From contig JAFBJZ010000772.1 of NCBI GenBank assembly GCA_016785225.1, forward strand, positions 1 to 64,000: 64,000 nt of DNA. The letters are read 5' to 3'. Positions 1 through 13,080 of this stretch are shown here, piece by piece; position 1 is the stretch's first letter, and each line of letters starts with the position of its first letter. The stretch comes from Psettodes erumei. Lineage: Eukaryota > Chordata > Actinopteri > Pleuronectiformes > Psettodidae. The notes beneath the pieces were generated by a model. That model was not told the DNA's origin. It did not search any database and saw only the letters and a list, made by a program, of their open reading frames with translations. The position numbers and the translations under genes are program-made.

Positions 1-255
1 AAACACTTATATGGACGTTTTTTCTGGTCCTCTTTTCTACATGTTAAACCGTTTTCCACATCACATGTAACAACTTGGCCAGTCATACCCACAATGGTAT
101 TGAAATCAACGTCAGCTTGAACTGAAGATCTACAATCAATTTCTTTTGGGTTTTTGCATATTTGTTTCCCACTATTTTTAATATTTTCATATGTTTCCAA
201 GTCACTGTTGTCACTTTTTGGGTCATCCACATTATACCATTCTGACCACTCACAG
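1..255 (-). other. CysD domain of the mucin (cut by the window edge)
   Basis: It opens with CEWSEWYNVDDP at 255, directly after the PTS tract, and continues through a cysteine at KQICKNP and at EIDCRS to the edge. The WxxW opening and spaced cysteines are typical of CysD modules, which interrupt PTS tracts in MUC2, MUC5AC and MUC5B and cross-link mucin networks. The last cysteines lie outside. Confidence 0.85.
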
Positions 256-3200
256 GTGTAAATACATGGAGTTGTCACAGAAGTCGAAGATGTGCTTGTT
301 GTTGACCCTTGGGCTGTCGTACTCAGCTCAGCTGGTGTAGTTGTAGATTTTGTGGTTGTGGTTGGTCCTGCTGTTGTAGTAGGAGGCTGAGTGGATGGTG
401 TTGTAGATTTTGTTGTTGTGGATGGTCCTTCTGTTGTACTGAGAGGCTGAGTTGATGGTGTTGTAGATTTTGTTGTTGTGGATGGTCTTTCTGTTGTAGT
501 AGGAGGCTTTGTTGATGGGGTTGTAGATCTAGTTGTTGTGGCTGGTCCTTCTGTTGTAGTAGAATGTACTGTTGGTGGAGTTGTAGATTTAGTTGTTGTG
601 GTTGGTCCTGCTGTTGTAGTTGGAGATTTTGTTGATGGGGTTGATTCAGTTGGTGTGGTAAAGGGTGTAGTGGTAGAAATTGTTGTTGTTGATGTGAAGC
701 AGGTATGATTACTAAATATAACTGTTCTATTGATGCAGATTGCATTGTAGCACATTCCCAAGTTATCAGTTACATTGTATATAACTTCTCCATTTTCATA
801 TCTAATCCCATTGTAAAAGCACCCCCCACACTCCTCCACACAAGTCTGTGTTTTCTCATCAAATATGGGCTTATCTTCTGGGCATACGGGGTAACAACCT
901 GTAAAATTCACATAAAATATAACATTATTTTCTTACCTTAAAAGATTTGTTATTTGTTATTTAATTGTTTTAAAAATATGGGCACTGAAGCTGTGCCCAA
1001 AGTTTAAGCAGATTAATCAGAGGTAAGGGGAAATACTGAGTTAGCCTTCTACCTTCCAAATTGGGTATAGATTTGGTGCAATTTCCTTGTTGATTCGAAC
1101 AAGTCTTGTAGCAAGGTCTGTGACAAGGGTTGTAGTGCCACTGGCATTCATCTGGTTTATTGTAATAATCACAAAAGATAGCTAGGAGGAAAAGATACAA
1201 GGTATGTTATGGATTTAATCAAAGAAAATGTAAATGAAAAAACAACTACATTATAATAAGTGCCACAAAAATTTAATTAAATTGAAGCAAACTCAAACAC
1301 AAATTCCAAGCAAATACACCCTCACAGTAAATGTCTTTTAGGCCTAAGGATTGCATTTTGTTTTATCTTAATCTCTACATGTTGGTGTCATAAGAACTTT
1401 GGAATGGTAAAACAGGGTTTGGACAAGAAAAAGACAGAAAATTACATAGTTTAATCACCCAAAGGTAAAATTATTGTTTACTTACGGCAGAATTCTGGAG
1501 TTCTCCATGAAACACAGACACCAGCCCCATTGCAAGCTTGAGCATAAGCTGCAACTGCTGTGCAGAGACACTCACAGTCTCCTCCGGTGTCACAAGAACA
1601 TGAGTCTTTAACACAATTTTCATGAAATGGATGGGGATCTACCTGCCCAGTCAATCAAAATTGATCACAGAGTTTAAAAAATGTGTTCAATATTTTCAGC
1701 TTCATAAAATGCTCAATAAAAGTCTGTCATTACCTTATTGTGGCAGTCTTTGAACGTCTCTCCTAATATAATATGACATTTAGTTTTTGCCCAGTGATGT
1801 CGATTTGGTGCTGCTGTACAAGGATCAACATTCATTTCTGCATTTGGGCAGCTGCTGGACACTTTCCAGCTGTTTGCAAACTCTATAGAATTGCTCACTT
1901 CTAGGTGAGATTGAGTGGTGAAGTCATTCTGGCTGTCCCCATTAAAATCTCCACAAAGGCCACATACTTTTTCCTGTATAATGGGGAAAATATGAGATAT
2001 GAATACTCTTAGGCATTACAATGAACAAGCATGTTCCAGAAATTAATAACCTTGTGTATTACATGTTAATATGCTATTGTTTTTACCATCATAAATTATC
2101 AATGTTATGCCTCAAGGACTTTTATTTTTTCGATACCGTTATTGTTCCACAGTTTTATAAATGGTGTCTACAAAGATAGTTAGACTACAGATGAGGAAAA
2201 GGGTACACCATATGAAAATACATTCAGTCATCATCACTTAAGCACTTTGACTCACAATGTGCTGTGGCTCCAGGATGATGCGAACTGTTGTTTTACGATC
2301 CCACAACAATGCTACGCCAACGGCAGATTCTATCACCAGATACAAGCCAACTTTCCTTATGGTGTACGGAATCTCAGGGCCGTAACCCAGGTCTTCCTCT
2401 TCATATTTGCCCTTTGATAGTTTCACTTCCTTTCGCTGTAATGTTAAGGGGATTTCTGTTGTTTTCACTGTCACTTAAAAACTGCATGCATAACTTCATT
2501 TTATTTTCAGTATTTTATGCCAGGAGACATATCGTATCATATACAGAGTTTTATATGAGAACATACCCCCAGTTGGATTCTGACAGTCTTCGAACATGTG
2601 GTGCCTGTAGATCCACACGGTACGTTTTCTGTGATAACTCCAAAGTTGTCCTGTACCGTTCTATTGCCACATTTGTTCTTAAAAGACAAAGAGCCATGAA
2701 ATATTTGCTTGCTTGCTTTAAAGTACACAAATCAAATCAAACTTTAGCTTGACCTTTTCCAGTGTTGGATACTCCTACTCTAAGCAGAACATCACATTCA
2801 GACATTCTTGAGGTGTGATGCATTTCGAGCTTGGTTTAGGGTTAGCGTTAGGGTTAATCCTCAGCCAAAAAGTCCCACCCCACACCAACCCCCCAATGAC
2901 AGAGCTATTTCCATTTGAGACCACTGTAAATCAGTTCCGAGGTTATTTGCTGCTTGGACCAGATACAAAGACTGGTGACATTTGAAGACAATCAAAGACC
3001 TTTTGGAGGAGTCAGAAGATTAAACAGGTCTCTCTGGCACCTCTAGAACTTTCTTTTAAGATAAATTGAATTATAATTACTGTTATACCAACAGAGGCAA
3101 GGAGCAAACTGACATATCATTATGTGTGACTGAACACAGATATCTTTGCATTTTCTAGCAAACTTCAACTGAGCAATCCTCAGCTCCACACCCAGCGGTT

Positions 3201-6200
3201 ATTGCACTTTCCCCCCTACTCTGAACACTACTACACCAACTCAAGTCTGGTCAATACATCTGTGTAGGATTGACGCAAAGAAGACATCACAGGGAAAATT
3301 TATACCTGCGTGATCCATAACACTAGTGGGGGTTCTATGCCACTGTGAGGATATTTCAAGCAATGATGACTGAACTGTGGGAGTCATGTTGTTGTTGGAG
3401 CAAATAAATGTTAAACAGTGACAACAGTTATTGAAATTACTGCAATGCACAAAAGACAGAAGATGTCTGAGGAGATGGTGTGTATGATGATTGAACTGAC
3501 TGAGGCAGAGGGATGGTGAGTCTCGTGTGCTTTCTGAAGCCACTGAGAGACATGGTCAACACACGCTACCAAGGGGCCTTAGGCCCACCTCATGCTACAG
3601 CATTAGGTGCTCCACTGTATTCACATTGTATCTACCTCATACCCGCATACTTACATTCCTAATTTAATGCAAAAGTATAAATTGGCCCTCAGCTGCAATC
3701 ATTCCACAGACACACAGGTACAATCCTATTCTACTCACTTGGTGAATTCAGAAATTACATTTGGCCTCTCTGTCCAAACATGATTTTAAATGTAAATACC
3801 ACTTTTGTCAGCTCCTTCCAGGGACAGTCACAACACTGTAAATGTGCAGTACCTTCTGCTAACCCCCACTACACTGATGAGTAAGTGTGAAATTTGAATT
3901 TAATGCCCAGTACTAAGTGAAGTACTGAGTGTCTGTCATATAAGAAGTAGTGAATAAGTGAACAAAGTAGTTATTTTGGACACAGACTGTCATTTGGATG
4001 ATGTTTACATGGTTTATTTACCTTGACAGCAACGTAGGCACACTGTCCATGAAAGGCATATGTCCGCTGATCAAACGTACTGTAGTGACCACTCCCATAA
4101 ATTGTGCAAATTCCTCCACATTTTCTCTCAGTGCACTTCCACTTCCCACTTTTGCAGGTACTAAATGTATCAGAAATGGATAAGTGAAAACACACAGTAA
4201 TATTTGTTTACCATGCTATATAATACATCCAATAAAAACAAGGTTATACCAGGTGTTGCAATCCTTGGGAATTTGTGTTCCTGTGACATATAGACGTCCC
4301 TCATGCTGACATGGACATTCCTCTTCTTTCACACAGGAACCTTTACCATCATCAAGGAGGCTACTGGGACACTGACAGCCAGATTCACACTCTGTGGAGT
4401 CCTGGGAAGATAAAAATAACACAGTGATAAAAAAAAAGAGACAATATAAATTATACTGTTACTATTCACATCTGTCGAGATACTAATGTAGAAACTTGTA
4501 TATCTATACACATTGTGTTACAGCTTCAGTATAACTCACTGTGCACCATTAAATATAGGAAATAGATTTTAGATGTTTTATATGAGACTGAGAGGTCAAC
4601 TCAGCAAAAGCAGCTCACACAATCATCGCCGTCTAGATTTAAACAACTTCGAGCACACTGCACTCCAAGATCTCCTGTGCCTGCAGTGGAGCAGTTGAAG
4701 AACTCTTTTGGCCAAGGGCATGCTGTAACAGGAGGAGATTCAATATACATATCAACCACATACTTATGATGAAGTAAAAAAAACAATCAAAAGCACACAT
4801 TAAACAAAAGAAAAAACATACTTGATGTTTGGGGACTCCAAGAATGACAGTTAAGCTTTCCATTGGTACAAACACTACAAAAAATGCAAAGAGGTACTTA
4901 AAAATTAACTATTCAGTTTCTATAAATCTTATATGTTGTGTGCTTTACGATCACACTAAAAAGTCTTGGATATTGTTTTGAACTTAATTATCACCAAACT
5001 GTAACTCACCAGCGTGCTTCTTTGATGATCATGGACTTTCCAGGCTTAATGTACACTTCGTTATGGTAGCAGGGACATTTTGCCATGGGGATGCAGATTC
5101 CATTTTCATTTTGGTAGAGACCCTCAGAGCAGGAACAGCCGTCCACAGGTAAGAAGTCAGAAGTGCAGCTCTGCTGCTTTGAGCCCAGTGAACTGCAAGT
5201 TATCTGGCATCTCTGATGCTTGTAAGAGAAGGTCTGAGATGCTGGGCAGCGTGTGTATTTATCTGTTTTGTGCACAATATGAGGATGGTTACTTTATCGT
5301 TTATGAATAACTAATAAAAGGGAGAATTTCATTCAAACTCCAGAAATCAACACCTCACTTTACCACAACGTAATGGAAGAAATTCTTACTGCACACATTC
5401 TCTCTCCAGTCTCCAGTCAAGAACACTCCCTCTGATGCACAAGCCCGAGCATAAGAAGACAAGACAGCACACAGGCATGCCTCACTCTTCTCACAGTTGC
5501 AGCTAGCATACATACACCGCTGCAGAAGAGAAAAACTTTTTTGACCATCAACGTCAGCATTTCATTTGGTGAAAGACAAACAGAAAGATTTTTCTTTTTC
5601 TCGTACCTTATAGTAAACCTCAGGCTCCACTACTGAATGACACTGTGCAAAGGTACTATTTGGACTTCGTAGCAAGGCGCACCAGTGTTTGGCGTATCTC
5701 TCTGAGAATTAAGAAACAGGAATCCTTTTATTTTGACTAAACTGCCTGAAAGATAACATACTTGTAGCCCAGGAATAAGTGTTTAAAGCTAACAAACAAT
5801 TTAATAATAGACAAGAAAACAACCACTACATTTTACCATTATCCACACTGAGGGAACAGGGGTCATCAAGTCTTTCCTTTATATCGGGACACATGCGGTT
5901 TCCCTTCCAGGAGTTACAAAAAGTTACTGCTGTTCCCTCCACAATGCCCTGAGGTGTCTTCATATCGTCAGACAGGACCATGTTGTAGTTCCCACATAAA
6001 CCTGATGAAACCAAATATTTTACAAATTAAATTATAATTTTAACAGTATTTTCATTTATACCATTAATAGGAAAGTGGAAGTCTTCAGCTAAGGCAATAA
6101 AATAAACAAACATTGAGATTAACATTGATTACTCTTATTATCCAATTATTATCCCTCATTTTCATCAGATGGAATAATAATCTATTGTAAATGTATTGTT

Positions 6201-9200
6201 TTTTGATGATGACAATGCTTTAAGTCAAGACAAATGTAAAACATACCACGTGTCTTTGATTTGTAGTTCTGTTTCAGAGTGACATAGACTTGCATGACAG
6301 GCACATGCTGAATCTGAACTTGCAACCCAAAACTGGTCTGGAGCAAGATGTGAAATGAAGATGCACGGAATATGTTGATGTTGCCTTTAAGCAAAGACAA
6401 TGTAAAAACTGTTACAAACAATACAATACAAACAATGATACTGCGTAAATAAAAGAAGACAATAATATGCTTTGTTGATACTTTCTTATTGTCTGGCTAA
6501 CCTGATTGGTATGGCAAACTGATGATCTGTGTATTCTGCTTTACTTTGCCATCTGAAGTGAACTTTAATACCTGAATAAAAACAGAATTGATCATTTAAG
6601 TAATCATCTTAGGGAAGAAATAAATGACTATAGTTTTTTAAGCTTTAACTCACATTGTTTTTGTCATTGTTCAGCAGGACTTTAAGGGTTTTAAGACAAG
6701 TGTCAAACTTTTGGTTTTCACATGGCTTCAACTGGCCCCGGATGGTAAACTCTGGACTTGCATCATCCTGAAATATACAGCGAAAAAAAATAATAACAAT
6801 TTATTCAACACCATCTGATTGTATTTTATCTGACATTTATTGTACAAAGTAATGACACGTTCACCTTGCTTTCCACTTTGACAAGGGTGTAATAACAGTC
6901 TCCGTGGAAGGTGAAGGTTTTTCCATCAAAGGTAGTTACATGTCGACCCTCTTCAACTGCACATGTAGCAGGCGGCTGAAGTTTCTTACAATCCCATTTC
7001 CCCTCCAAACATGTACTGAAACAACCAAAATCATTTAAGATAAATAAGTCATAAACAAACCACAAATAATATGTTCTATTTAAACTATGAAATATCTGAC
7101 ATACCATTGTTCTCGCACATTTTGGTAAACCTCACCGGGGTTATAGATTTTGTCATGTTTGCACTGACATTTCGATTGAGAAATGCACCCTCTCTCAGAA
7201 AGGTCATCAAATACAGTTCCTGAAGCCAACAGTTATATATAAGGATAATTATAAGTGAAGCAGGAAATAATCGACAATGTACATTGTAGTAACAAAACAA
7301 CACAAGTTCCCATGTGAAGAGCACTAACCAGGAGGACAGAAGCAGCCATCCATTTTGTGGTCCTCGCACAGTGAACTCGTGTCCTGATGTGTGCAAGTGT
7401 TCATGCAAGGGGAAGCGCTCTCTTCATACACCATGTTGAATGGGCACTGTTTAGCTGTGAGGAAATGGTACAATTGAAATTAACAGAGCTAGCTTAGTGA
7501 CTGTTTTCAATCATTCTTTAAGTATAACAAAAGTAGATTTCTTTTATGTACTTATTTAACTTTTATTTAACAAACAATTTCAATGGGCTTAAACTGAGCT
7601 GATGTCAGTGCTTTGATACAGAAAAGAGAACACCAAACATTACCACAGAACTGAGGGTTCCTCCAGTTGGGAGGCTGCCCGCCTGCATGGGAACACTGTC
7701 GAGAGAACTCAGACAGTGTGGTGCAGACACAGAAGTCATTTGTACTGTTGGTGCAGCCACACATGTCCTGCACACAGGCCTCAATGTAAGGTTTAGGGTC
7801 AATCAGTTTGTTGCAGGACTTCCAGGACTTTGAACGCAGCATCTGCTTGCAGGTATTTTTCTGAAATCGAAGCGATAGAAACAAAGTTACTCTGCTGCAT
7901 ACAGGATTTCTAGATATCACTATTACTTAAAGTTGGTGGTTGATAAACTCACAAATTTCTTGCATGAATCTGGCACTTTCCTACGCTTCTGTGATTCTTC
8001 TTCCTTGTCAAAAGGATCTTCACACTCATCATTTGGACGATGGACTTTGTGTTTGTTGCCAAATTCAATTGGGCTGACAGTGCGATCTGCATATAATTAG
8101 ATTTATAATGTCACATACAACAGGTACAGGAGATAACAAGTTAAAATTAATGAATACATAGGGTTAATAATACTGTATTACCATTATGAACAAACTCATT
8201 GTAGACTGCATCTCCATTGAAGTCACCACAAAGTCCACAAGTGCGATTGATATAGTCACGATGCAGTTCCACCTATAACACAACACAGCAAGAGGTGATA
8301 AGAAACTATTTAAATAATATTTTGTACACACTTAAAATATTGAAACATGAACCAAACACTATTGAAACAATATTACCCAATAAAATGATGTGAATAGAAT
8401 ATTGTAATTTTATACTGTCACAGTGTGAGCTACTGCACTGTCCTTACACCACTGATTTCTCTTGCGTTTGTCAAGAATAACTGGATCAAGAAAGACAGTT
8501 TACTGACACTGTTCTCTGTTAGTGAACATGGTGTGTAGAAGATGATAACTTTCTCCATAAGTTTTTACCATGACTGCATCGTCACCGTTCCACATGACCG
8601 TGATGCCGACTTTGGATTGGAGCTTAATGTAAACAGCATTTTTTTCCACTTGTACCCCTCCATTGAGGTATGGTATTGTGACACTGGTAAAACAGAGAAT
8701 GTTTTATCTTGTGTTTTTATTATTGTAATACAAAAATATCAGAAGTGTGAAGCAAGATCTAAGACCAAATGGCTTTTCACTTACGGCAGGTCATTCACAG
8801 TCACCAGACTGTTGGTGAGAAGGAACGAGAGGTCACTGATGGTGACCTCCACATAATCGACTGTAGGGTTTCCATCATGCTCTTTCCTCTTCATGTGTAC
8901 AGAGAACTCTGTGTCGGGGTCATGGCAGTCAGAAACCAGGTTGTACTCACACATACCAGGGAACTGGTACACTTCACCATCAAAGGTCTTGAAGTGCTCT
9001 CTGCCCCATGTGCTGCAGATGCTGTTGACATGGTTGCAAACTGAGAAAAAACATTAAAGTGCAAAAAACAGTTTGAGTTTCTGCATATTCTACATACCTG
9101 ATATTTGAGACAATGCTATACATTATTCAATAGTACAATATGCATAAATTAAGCCTAATAATCCATTCACTAAATCCCGAGGTGCATCTTACCCTTTTTG

Positions 9201-9262
9201 GCTTGTACATCAATGACAAAAGGTGAAGCAAAGAAGAACAACCAGACACATCTCCACCTCAT
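1..9262 (-). CDS. Gel-forming mucin, MUC5AC/5B/2 class (5' part of gene, 26 exons, runs off the window)
   Basis: Secreted polymeric mucin of the mucus barrier. The start is the ATG at 9262; it is followed by a hydrophobic signal peptide (MRWRCVWLFFFASPFVIDVQA) and lies about 60 bp below a TATA box. Twenty-six exons join in phase to about 1,467 residues. Order: VWD1 (about residues 24-190), C8 (about 223-294), TIL (295-375), VWD2-C8-TIL (about 375-747), a further TIL-like segment (765-850), VWD3-C8-TIL (850-1235), a Thr/Ser/Pro tract (about 1236-1385) and a CysD domain opening CEWSEWYN, cut by the window edge. VWD1 and VWD3 carry CGLCGDFNGD; VWD2 carries RGLCGNYN, as I recall for gel-forming mucin D2 domains. 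The segment after TIL3 (VIYNVTDNLGMC) resembles MUC5AC/5B more than MUC2. The C-terminal half (more PTS, VWD4, cystine knot) lies outside. Assignment to the class is sure; the exact paralogue is not. Confidence 0.95.
331..650 (-). repeat. 60-bp tandem repeat coding the mucin PTS tract (about five units)
   Basis: On the plus strand five successive 60-base blocks align column by column, each carrying ttgtagattttgttgttgtg and ctgttgtagtaggaggctga variants. On the minus strand each block encodes a 20-residue Thr/Ser/Pro unit of the form TTTKSTTPSTQPPTTTAGPT. The end units at about 331-350 and 620-650 are more diverged. This is the O-glycosylated mucin domain; the glutamine-rich and valine-rich open frames here are shadows in other frames. 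Confidence 0.9.
898..4722 (-). other. Mucin exons 18-26 (start of exon 26): third VWD-C8-TIL assembly
   Basis: Exons: 4722-4619, 4401-4250, 4160-4022, 2677-2567, 2435-2256, 1973-1734, 1642-1486, 1181-1053, then exon 26 opening at 898. VWD3 opens at GICTIYGSGHYSTFDQRTY and contains VCGLCGDFNGD at the start of exon 23. In this family VWD3 carries cysteines that link mucins into dimers or trimers. The C8-3 domain spans exons 23-24 and TIL3 exons 25-26 (CHRPCYKTC). The 1.34-kb intron 4021-2678 is the largest in the gene and is non-coding. Confidence 0.9.
2678..4021 (-). other. Mucin intron 20 (1.34 kb), non-coding, with a telomere-like scrap
   Basis: This stretch between VWD3 exons has no open frame resembling mucin. 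At about 2835-2857 it holds three near-copies of the TTAGGG unit (ttagggttagcgttaggg), a common interstitial motif. Nothing else was recognised. Confidence 0.6.
4822..7015 (-). other. Mucin exons 9-17: second VWD-C8-TIL assembly
   Basis: Exons: 7015-6865, 6767-6654, 6571-6502, 6384-6247, 6001-5837, 5701-5607, 5519-5390, 5262-5010, 4874-4822. VWD2 opens at CAVEEGRHVTTFDGKTF, ends at the RGLCGNYN loop in exons 12-13 and passes into C8 (exons 13-15) and a TIL domain (exon 16, RCPASQTFSYKHQRC). Exon 17 is a short 53-nt VWC-like connector (CVCTNGKLNC). All splice phases agree and no stop codon interrupts the frame. Confidence 0.9.
7105..9262 (-). other. Mucin exons 1-8: signal peptide and first VWD-C8-TIL assembly
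   Basis: Exons on the minus strand: 9262-9193, 9040-8785, 8683-8569, 8272-8182, 8086-7953, 7860-7644, 7454-7329, 7219-7105. All boundaries are GT-AG and the phases chain without a break. VWD1 begins at VCNHVNSICSTWG and contains the calcium-type loop DFNGD in exon 4. Exon 5 carries a charged linker (EDPFDKEEESQKRRK). Exon 6 is the cysteine-rich C8 domain, and exons 7-8 the TIL domain. In mucins and VWF the D1 and D2 assemblies organise pH-dependent packing and multimerisation in the secretory pathway. Confidence 0.9.
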
Positions 9263-9323
9263 GGTTGCCACTTTGGGTTTTGCTGACACCAAAGCAAGGT
9301 AAAAGCCAGAGTTTACTCAGCAG

Positions 9324-9332
9324 CCTTTTATA
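9324..9332 (-). promoter_or_regulatory. TATA box of the mucin gene
   Basis: On the minus strand the sequence reads TATAAAAGG, about 62 bp upstream of the ATG at 9262. This implies a 5' UTR of roughly 35-40 nt. A strong TATA box fits a highly expressed secretory gene. Confidence 0.7.
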
Positions 9333-12300
9333 TTTCCATTGCATAATTTTTTGCTCCCACCCTTTTCTTAGAGTCAAGTGGAGTTTTGTTGCCAAGACAA
9401 ACATGTGATAAAGGATGTCAAACATATTTCTCCTGTATAATTATGTGTCCATCCTCCCTATCTCTCAAATGAACAAATATGTTTGCAATTCAATTAAGAG
9501 TTGTTATTTCTACAGGAAAGGGCATCAAAGAAAATGTTTCTTCAGCCGCTTGCTCCTCTGTTCCAAATTTGTTTTTTGATTTAGAAAAAAAACACTTGAA
9601 ATTGAACAATTTAGTGCCACTGTGAAAATAGCTGGTATGATTTGTTTCAGTAGATTTGAACTTTTTAAGTATGAAAAGAGTAAAGAAAAAATATTATCCA
9701 TGATATTTCGATTTTAATTCTGATGATGTGTATAAAGAGCCTTTGTGAACAATGTCAACTGGAAGAACAACTGATTTGTGTATACTAAAAATAGTAAAGA
9801 TACAATCATGCATTTGCAGGCATTCAAAAAACAATCATGCACAATCAACTCTAAACAAGTAGCAGGTATTCATTATTTTTTAATGTTTTTTTTCTTTTTC
9901 AACAAGCACTACAGAATCTTCAGAGAGTTTTCTCTTTTCAGTTCAATTGGAGATGCTGGAGAAACTATTGCATAGCCATGTTTCTGTCTATAAATCCTAC
10001 CATTGAACTGGAAGTAAGTGGTGTTTAGGCAGAGATTCAGATTCATTTAGATATAGCTGGTCTGGGTTTTGGTTTGTTCTTTTACTGAGGGTAAACAAGT
10101 ACAAGGCGTTGGCCAACAGTTTTCAATGTTTCCATGGTTGGAGTGCACTTGAAGTTTGAAGGGTCAAGACATTGGTTGAATATTCAGCAATGTTATGTGT
10201 CAGAGTGTATGCTGCTGATGATTGGCCTGAGGGGGGACTCCTTCTTTGAGAATTTTAAGTAAGGCCATACATGTATGGAGTAGTATTTCCAGATTACATG
10301 CAATGGTTTCCTCTTTTTGGCTTTTGTTTGATGGTTCCCCTGGGGCCAACATCTTTATCCTTAGATCATCAGAGTGCCCATAGTTTTTGTTATTATCTTC
10401 AAAGTGGGTATTTGTTTTAATGTGGTAAGAGAGTAAACTTCATTGTTTAAATTGCAGCTGGAGTGAATCATGAGTAACACAGGATGTGCAACTGACTGTA
10501 TCAGGTCTACATCCTTTATTGCAGTTGAACTCTACCTGTCATGTCGTATTAACATACATATGACTTGGCGACTTTGAAGACCTCAAACTTAAAGCAGTTA
10601 TACAATTTAAGAAGTTATAAATGACTCCATCTGGAGAGTTGATCTTTTACGTCATAACATCACTAAATAAAAGCTGTTTATTCATCTGTATTAACTTTGG
10701 TTACATCCTGGAGACACATGTGAGGTTATGTTGTGTGTTCTTGAATTCCGTGCCAGTTCATCCAAATGCAAACAGGATTTCTAACCACTCCCAGAAGAGG
10801 GCATTTGCATGATGAGTAAAGCGTATAGTCGTTCCTATTTGACAGCATAAGACTGTGTTGATTCAAGGAGGACAGTAGCCTTCTCTGCCAGTTACAGCAA
10901 AAGAGTTCTCATTTTGTAATACATGTTGACATAATATTGTTTAACATCCCAACACTTGTTGTCATTTCCAATAAAATCAGACTGAAATGACAATTCAAAC
11001 AAGAAAGTGTGTGAGAACACAGTGTGGCATGAAATGTAAGGGCAACAAAAAAGAAGTCAAATACATGATTTTACTGCAGTATTGTTTTCTACATTGTTTT
11101 AATGAATTTGGATCTATTTTATTTGAATGTGAGCTGCTTTATACTCTTTTAAACATTTACTATGTTAAAATTATCCTCAAGAGTTGTATCTAAAAATCTG
11201 GATGCTATAGAAAAATCCTTTCCAAATGTTATGAGATAGCAAATATCAATTATCAGTTTGGATTATTTGTATTTTGCTATGGTTGTTGACCACAGGAGCA
11301 GATCAGTGTGCTGGAGGATAAATGTGATCAGGAAAGAAGGAGGAAGAAGATCTCTGCATAAATTCAGCATTAAATCCAATGATAAATTTAAGTTTCATGT
11401 CTCCTCCAATCAACACAGTGTTTTTGCATTTTCTCAATAACTCCTTCATCCTAATCTCTCCAAAACAGATGAAGCAAATTTGCCATTGTTTTGTTTTATT
11501 ATTAGGACAAGAATTATTTAATTATTCTTCTTATTATTATTATTATTTAAAGTAAAAAAGAAGATACTGTTCAAGAGAAAGGTGTCTCATGTCTGAAATC
11601 AACCCCACTATGAGTTCACAGCTTCAAGGCTTGGCCAGTTTTGTCAGCACAAGGCTTTCTGTTTGCATGAAAGGATGTAAAGACAACACTGTGTGTGCTG
11701 TGACAACACATAAAACCAAACTACTTTCATGTACCAGATACATCAATGTGGGAACTTCAAGCAAATGTTCCCATGGGAATATTTGAAATAAACCCTCTTT
11801 AGTTATGCATTTGATGATAATGCCGATGTAGGGTTGTAATTAACAATAATTTTTATTATCAAATCAATGTGTTGATTATTTTTAAGTAAAGTTGTGAAAC
11901 CTTAAAATATTCAAATATTTGAAGACATCTTGTTTTGCCAGATCAACCAGTCCAGAAGCCAAAGACATTCTGTTTATGGTCATAGAGGAAAACCAACTGT
12001 GAGAAGCCTTAACCCATGGATTTTTTTAGTTCATGTAACATATTTGCCTTACAACGCCTTGACATTTAATTGGTTATTAGCAGATACATTTTCTGGGGAT
12101 TGATTAATTGAAAGGTACAAGTTAAATCGAGAAACCTAAGACCATTTATTAATATGATGCAAATATTTACTGCAAACTGCAAACCTGATAATAAGTGTCA
12201 TGTTATTAGTAGTTTTAACTATATAACTATATTTATAAGTGCCACACATTTTATCCAAACAACAGAACGGAAAATTCATAACTTTAATATATTATAATCA

Positions 12301-12600
12301 TAGCTTTTACTATTAGCATTTTCACATTTACTCTCTAATGAGTGACTCCATATTTCGACTTTTTGTTGTGCAAATTGTGCACACATATCAACCATTAGGC
12401 AAACACTATGTATCAATAGTAGGTCTACATTTTATAAATGGATTTTGGTCCAGATGTCCTGCAGCCATTTCCAGTCGGTAGATGGATCTGAATGAAATAG
12501 CTCACGAGAAAAATCATTTTTAAAAATTGTTATCTCTGTACTCTTCCAAAACATTCTGTTATCCCCCCTGTGCCCTGCAGGTGGCGGTAAATTCATTTGA
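9333..12600. other. Intergenic region between the divergent mucin and saal1 genes
   Basis: AT-rich with no coding signal: open frames are short, lack splice-consistent neighbours and resemble nothing I know. It contains a short ATT-rich run near 11525-11550. The two promoters presumably sit at its ends. I see no clear repeat element. Confidence 0.6.
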
Positions 12601-12642
12601 ACGTGACATAGTCGGCCACAAGAAGAAGTGTGCACGACTTTG

Positions 12643-12652
12643 GCGCATGCGC
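12643..12652. promoter_or_regulatory. NRF-1 type palindrome in the saal1 promoter
   Basis: GCGCATGCGC is the core NRF-1 binding palindrome. It lies about 130 bp upstream of the candidate first-exon donor at 12783 (gg|gtgagt), in a locally CpG-richer segment, as expected for a TATA-less housekeeping promoter. Confidence 0.6.
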
Positions 12653-13061
12653 AGACAGCGACTCTTTTGAAATGGAGGCTATTTGAAATGTCATTTTTTT
12701 CTGTGCCTAGAGAAATACGATTACATCGCTATCAGTAGCATTATTTGTCACCTGTTCCGTTCGCCGAGAGCAGTCACTACGGGTGAGTTGACAAGTTTGC
12801 AAGTCTAACAGTTAAATAGCAACCCACCGATAGAAGCGAAATCTGCAGCTGCTAGCTAAATTGTTAAACCGAAAGTTATCGGGAGCCAAATCTGCTAAAA
12901 TGGCCAAATATATTTCCTCCAGTGTTGTAGGTTAGTACCATTAGTTTACCAGTAGTTTCATTCCTCATATGGGTATTTTCCTTTATTTTATTATTTTATT
13001 TTAGAAAGAAAAAAATACATTCCATACTCCACTAAATTCGTTTGACACCTTCATGTACTTT

Positions 13062-13080
13062 TTTTTTTTTTTTTTTTTTT
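13062..13080. repeat. Poly(T) tract in saal1 intron 1
   Basis: About 19 consecutive T residues, perhaps a reversed retroelement tail. No element body was recognised beside it. Confidence 0.7.

Noticed and set aside
323..745. Glutamine-rich 140-codon frame on the minus strand and valine-rich frame at 478-708 on the plus strand
   Set aside because: Both are other frames of the Thr/Ser/Pro repeat of the mucin exon, which joins in phase to exon 25.
2288..2752. 154-codon plus-strand frame
   Set aside because: Antisense to mucin VWD3 exons 21-22 and crosses their intron; no domain.
5390..9262. RGLCG instead of CGLCG in VWD2 of the mucin as a lost redox motif
   Set aside because: I recall the same RGLCG form in VWD2 of MUC5AC and MUC5B, so it is probably normal for the family.
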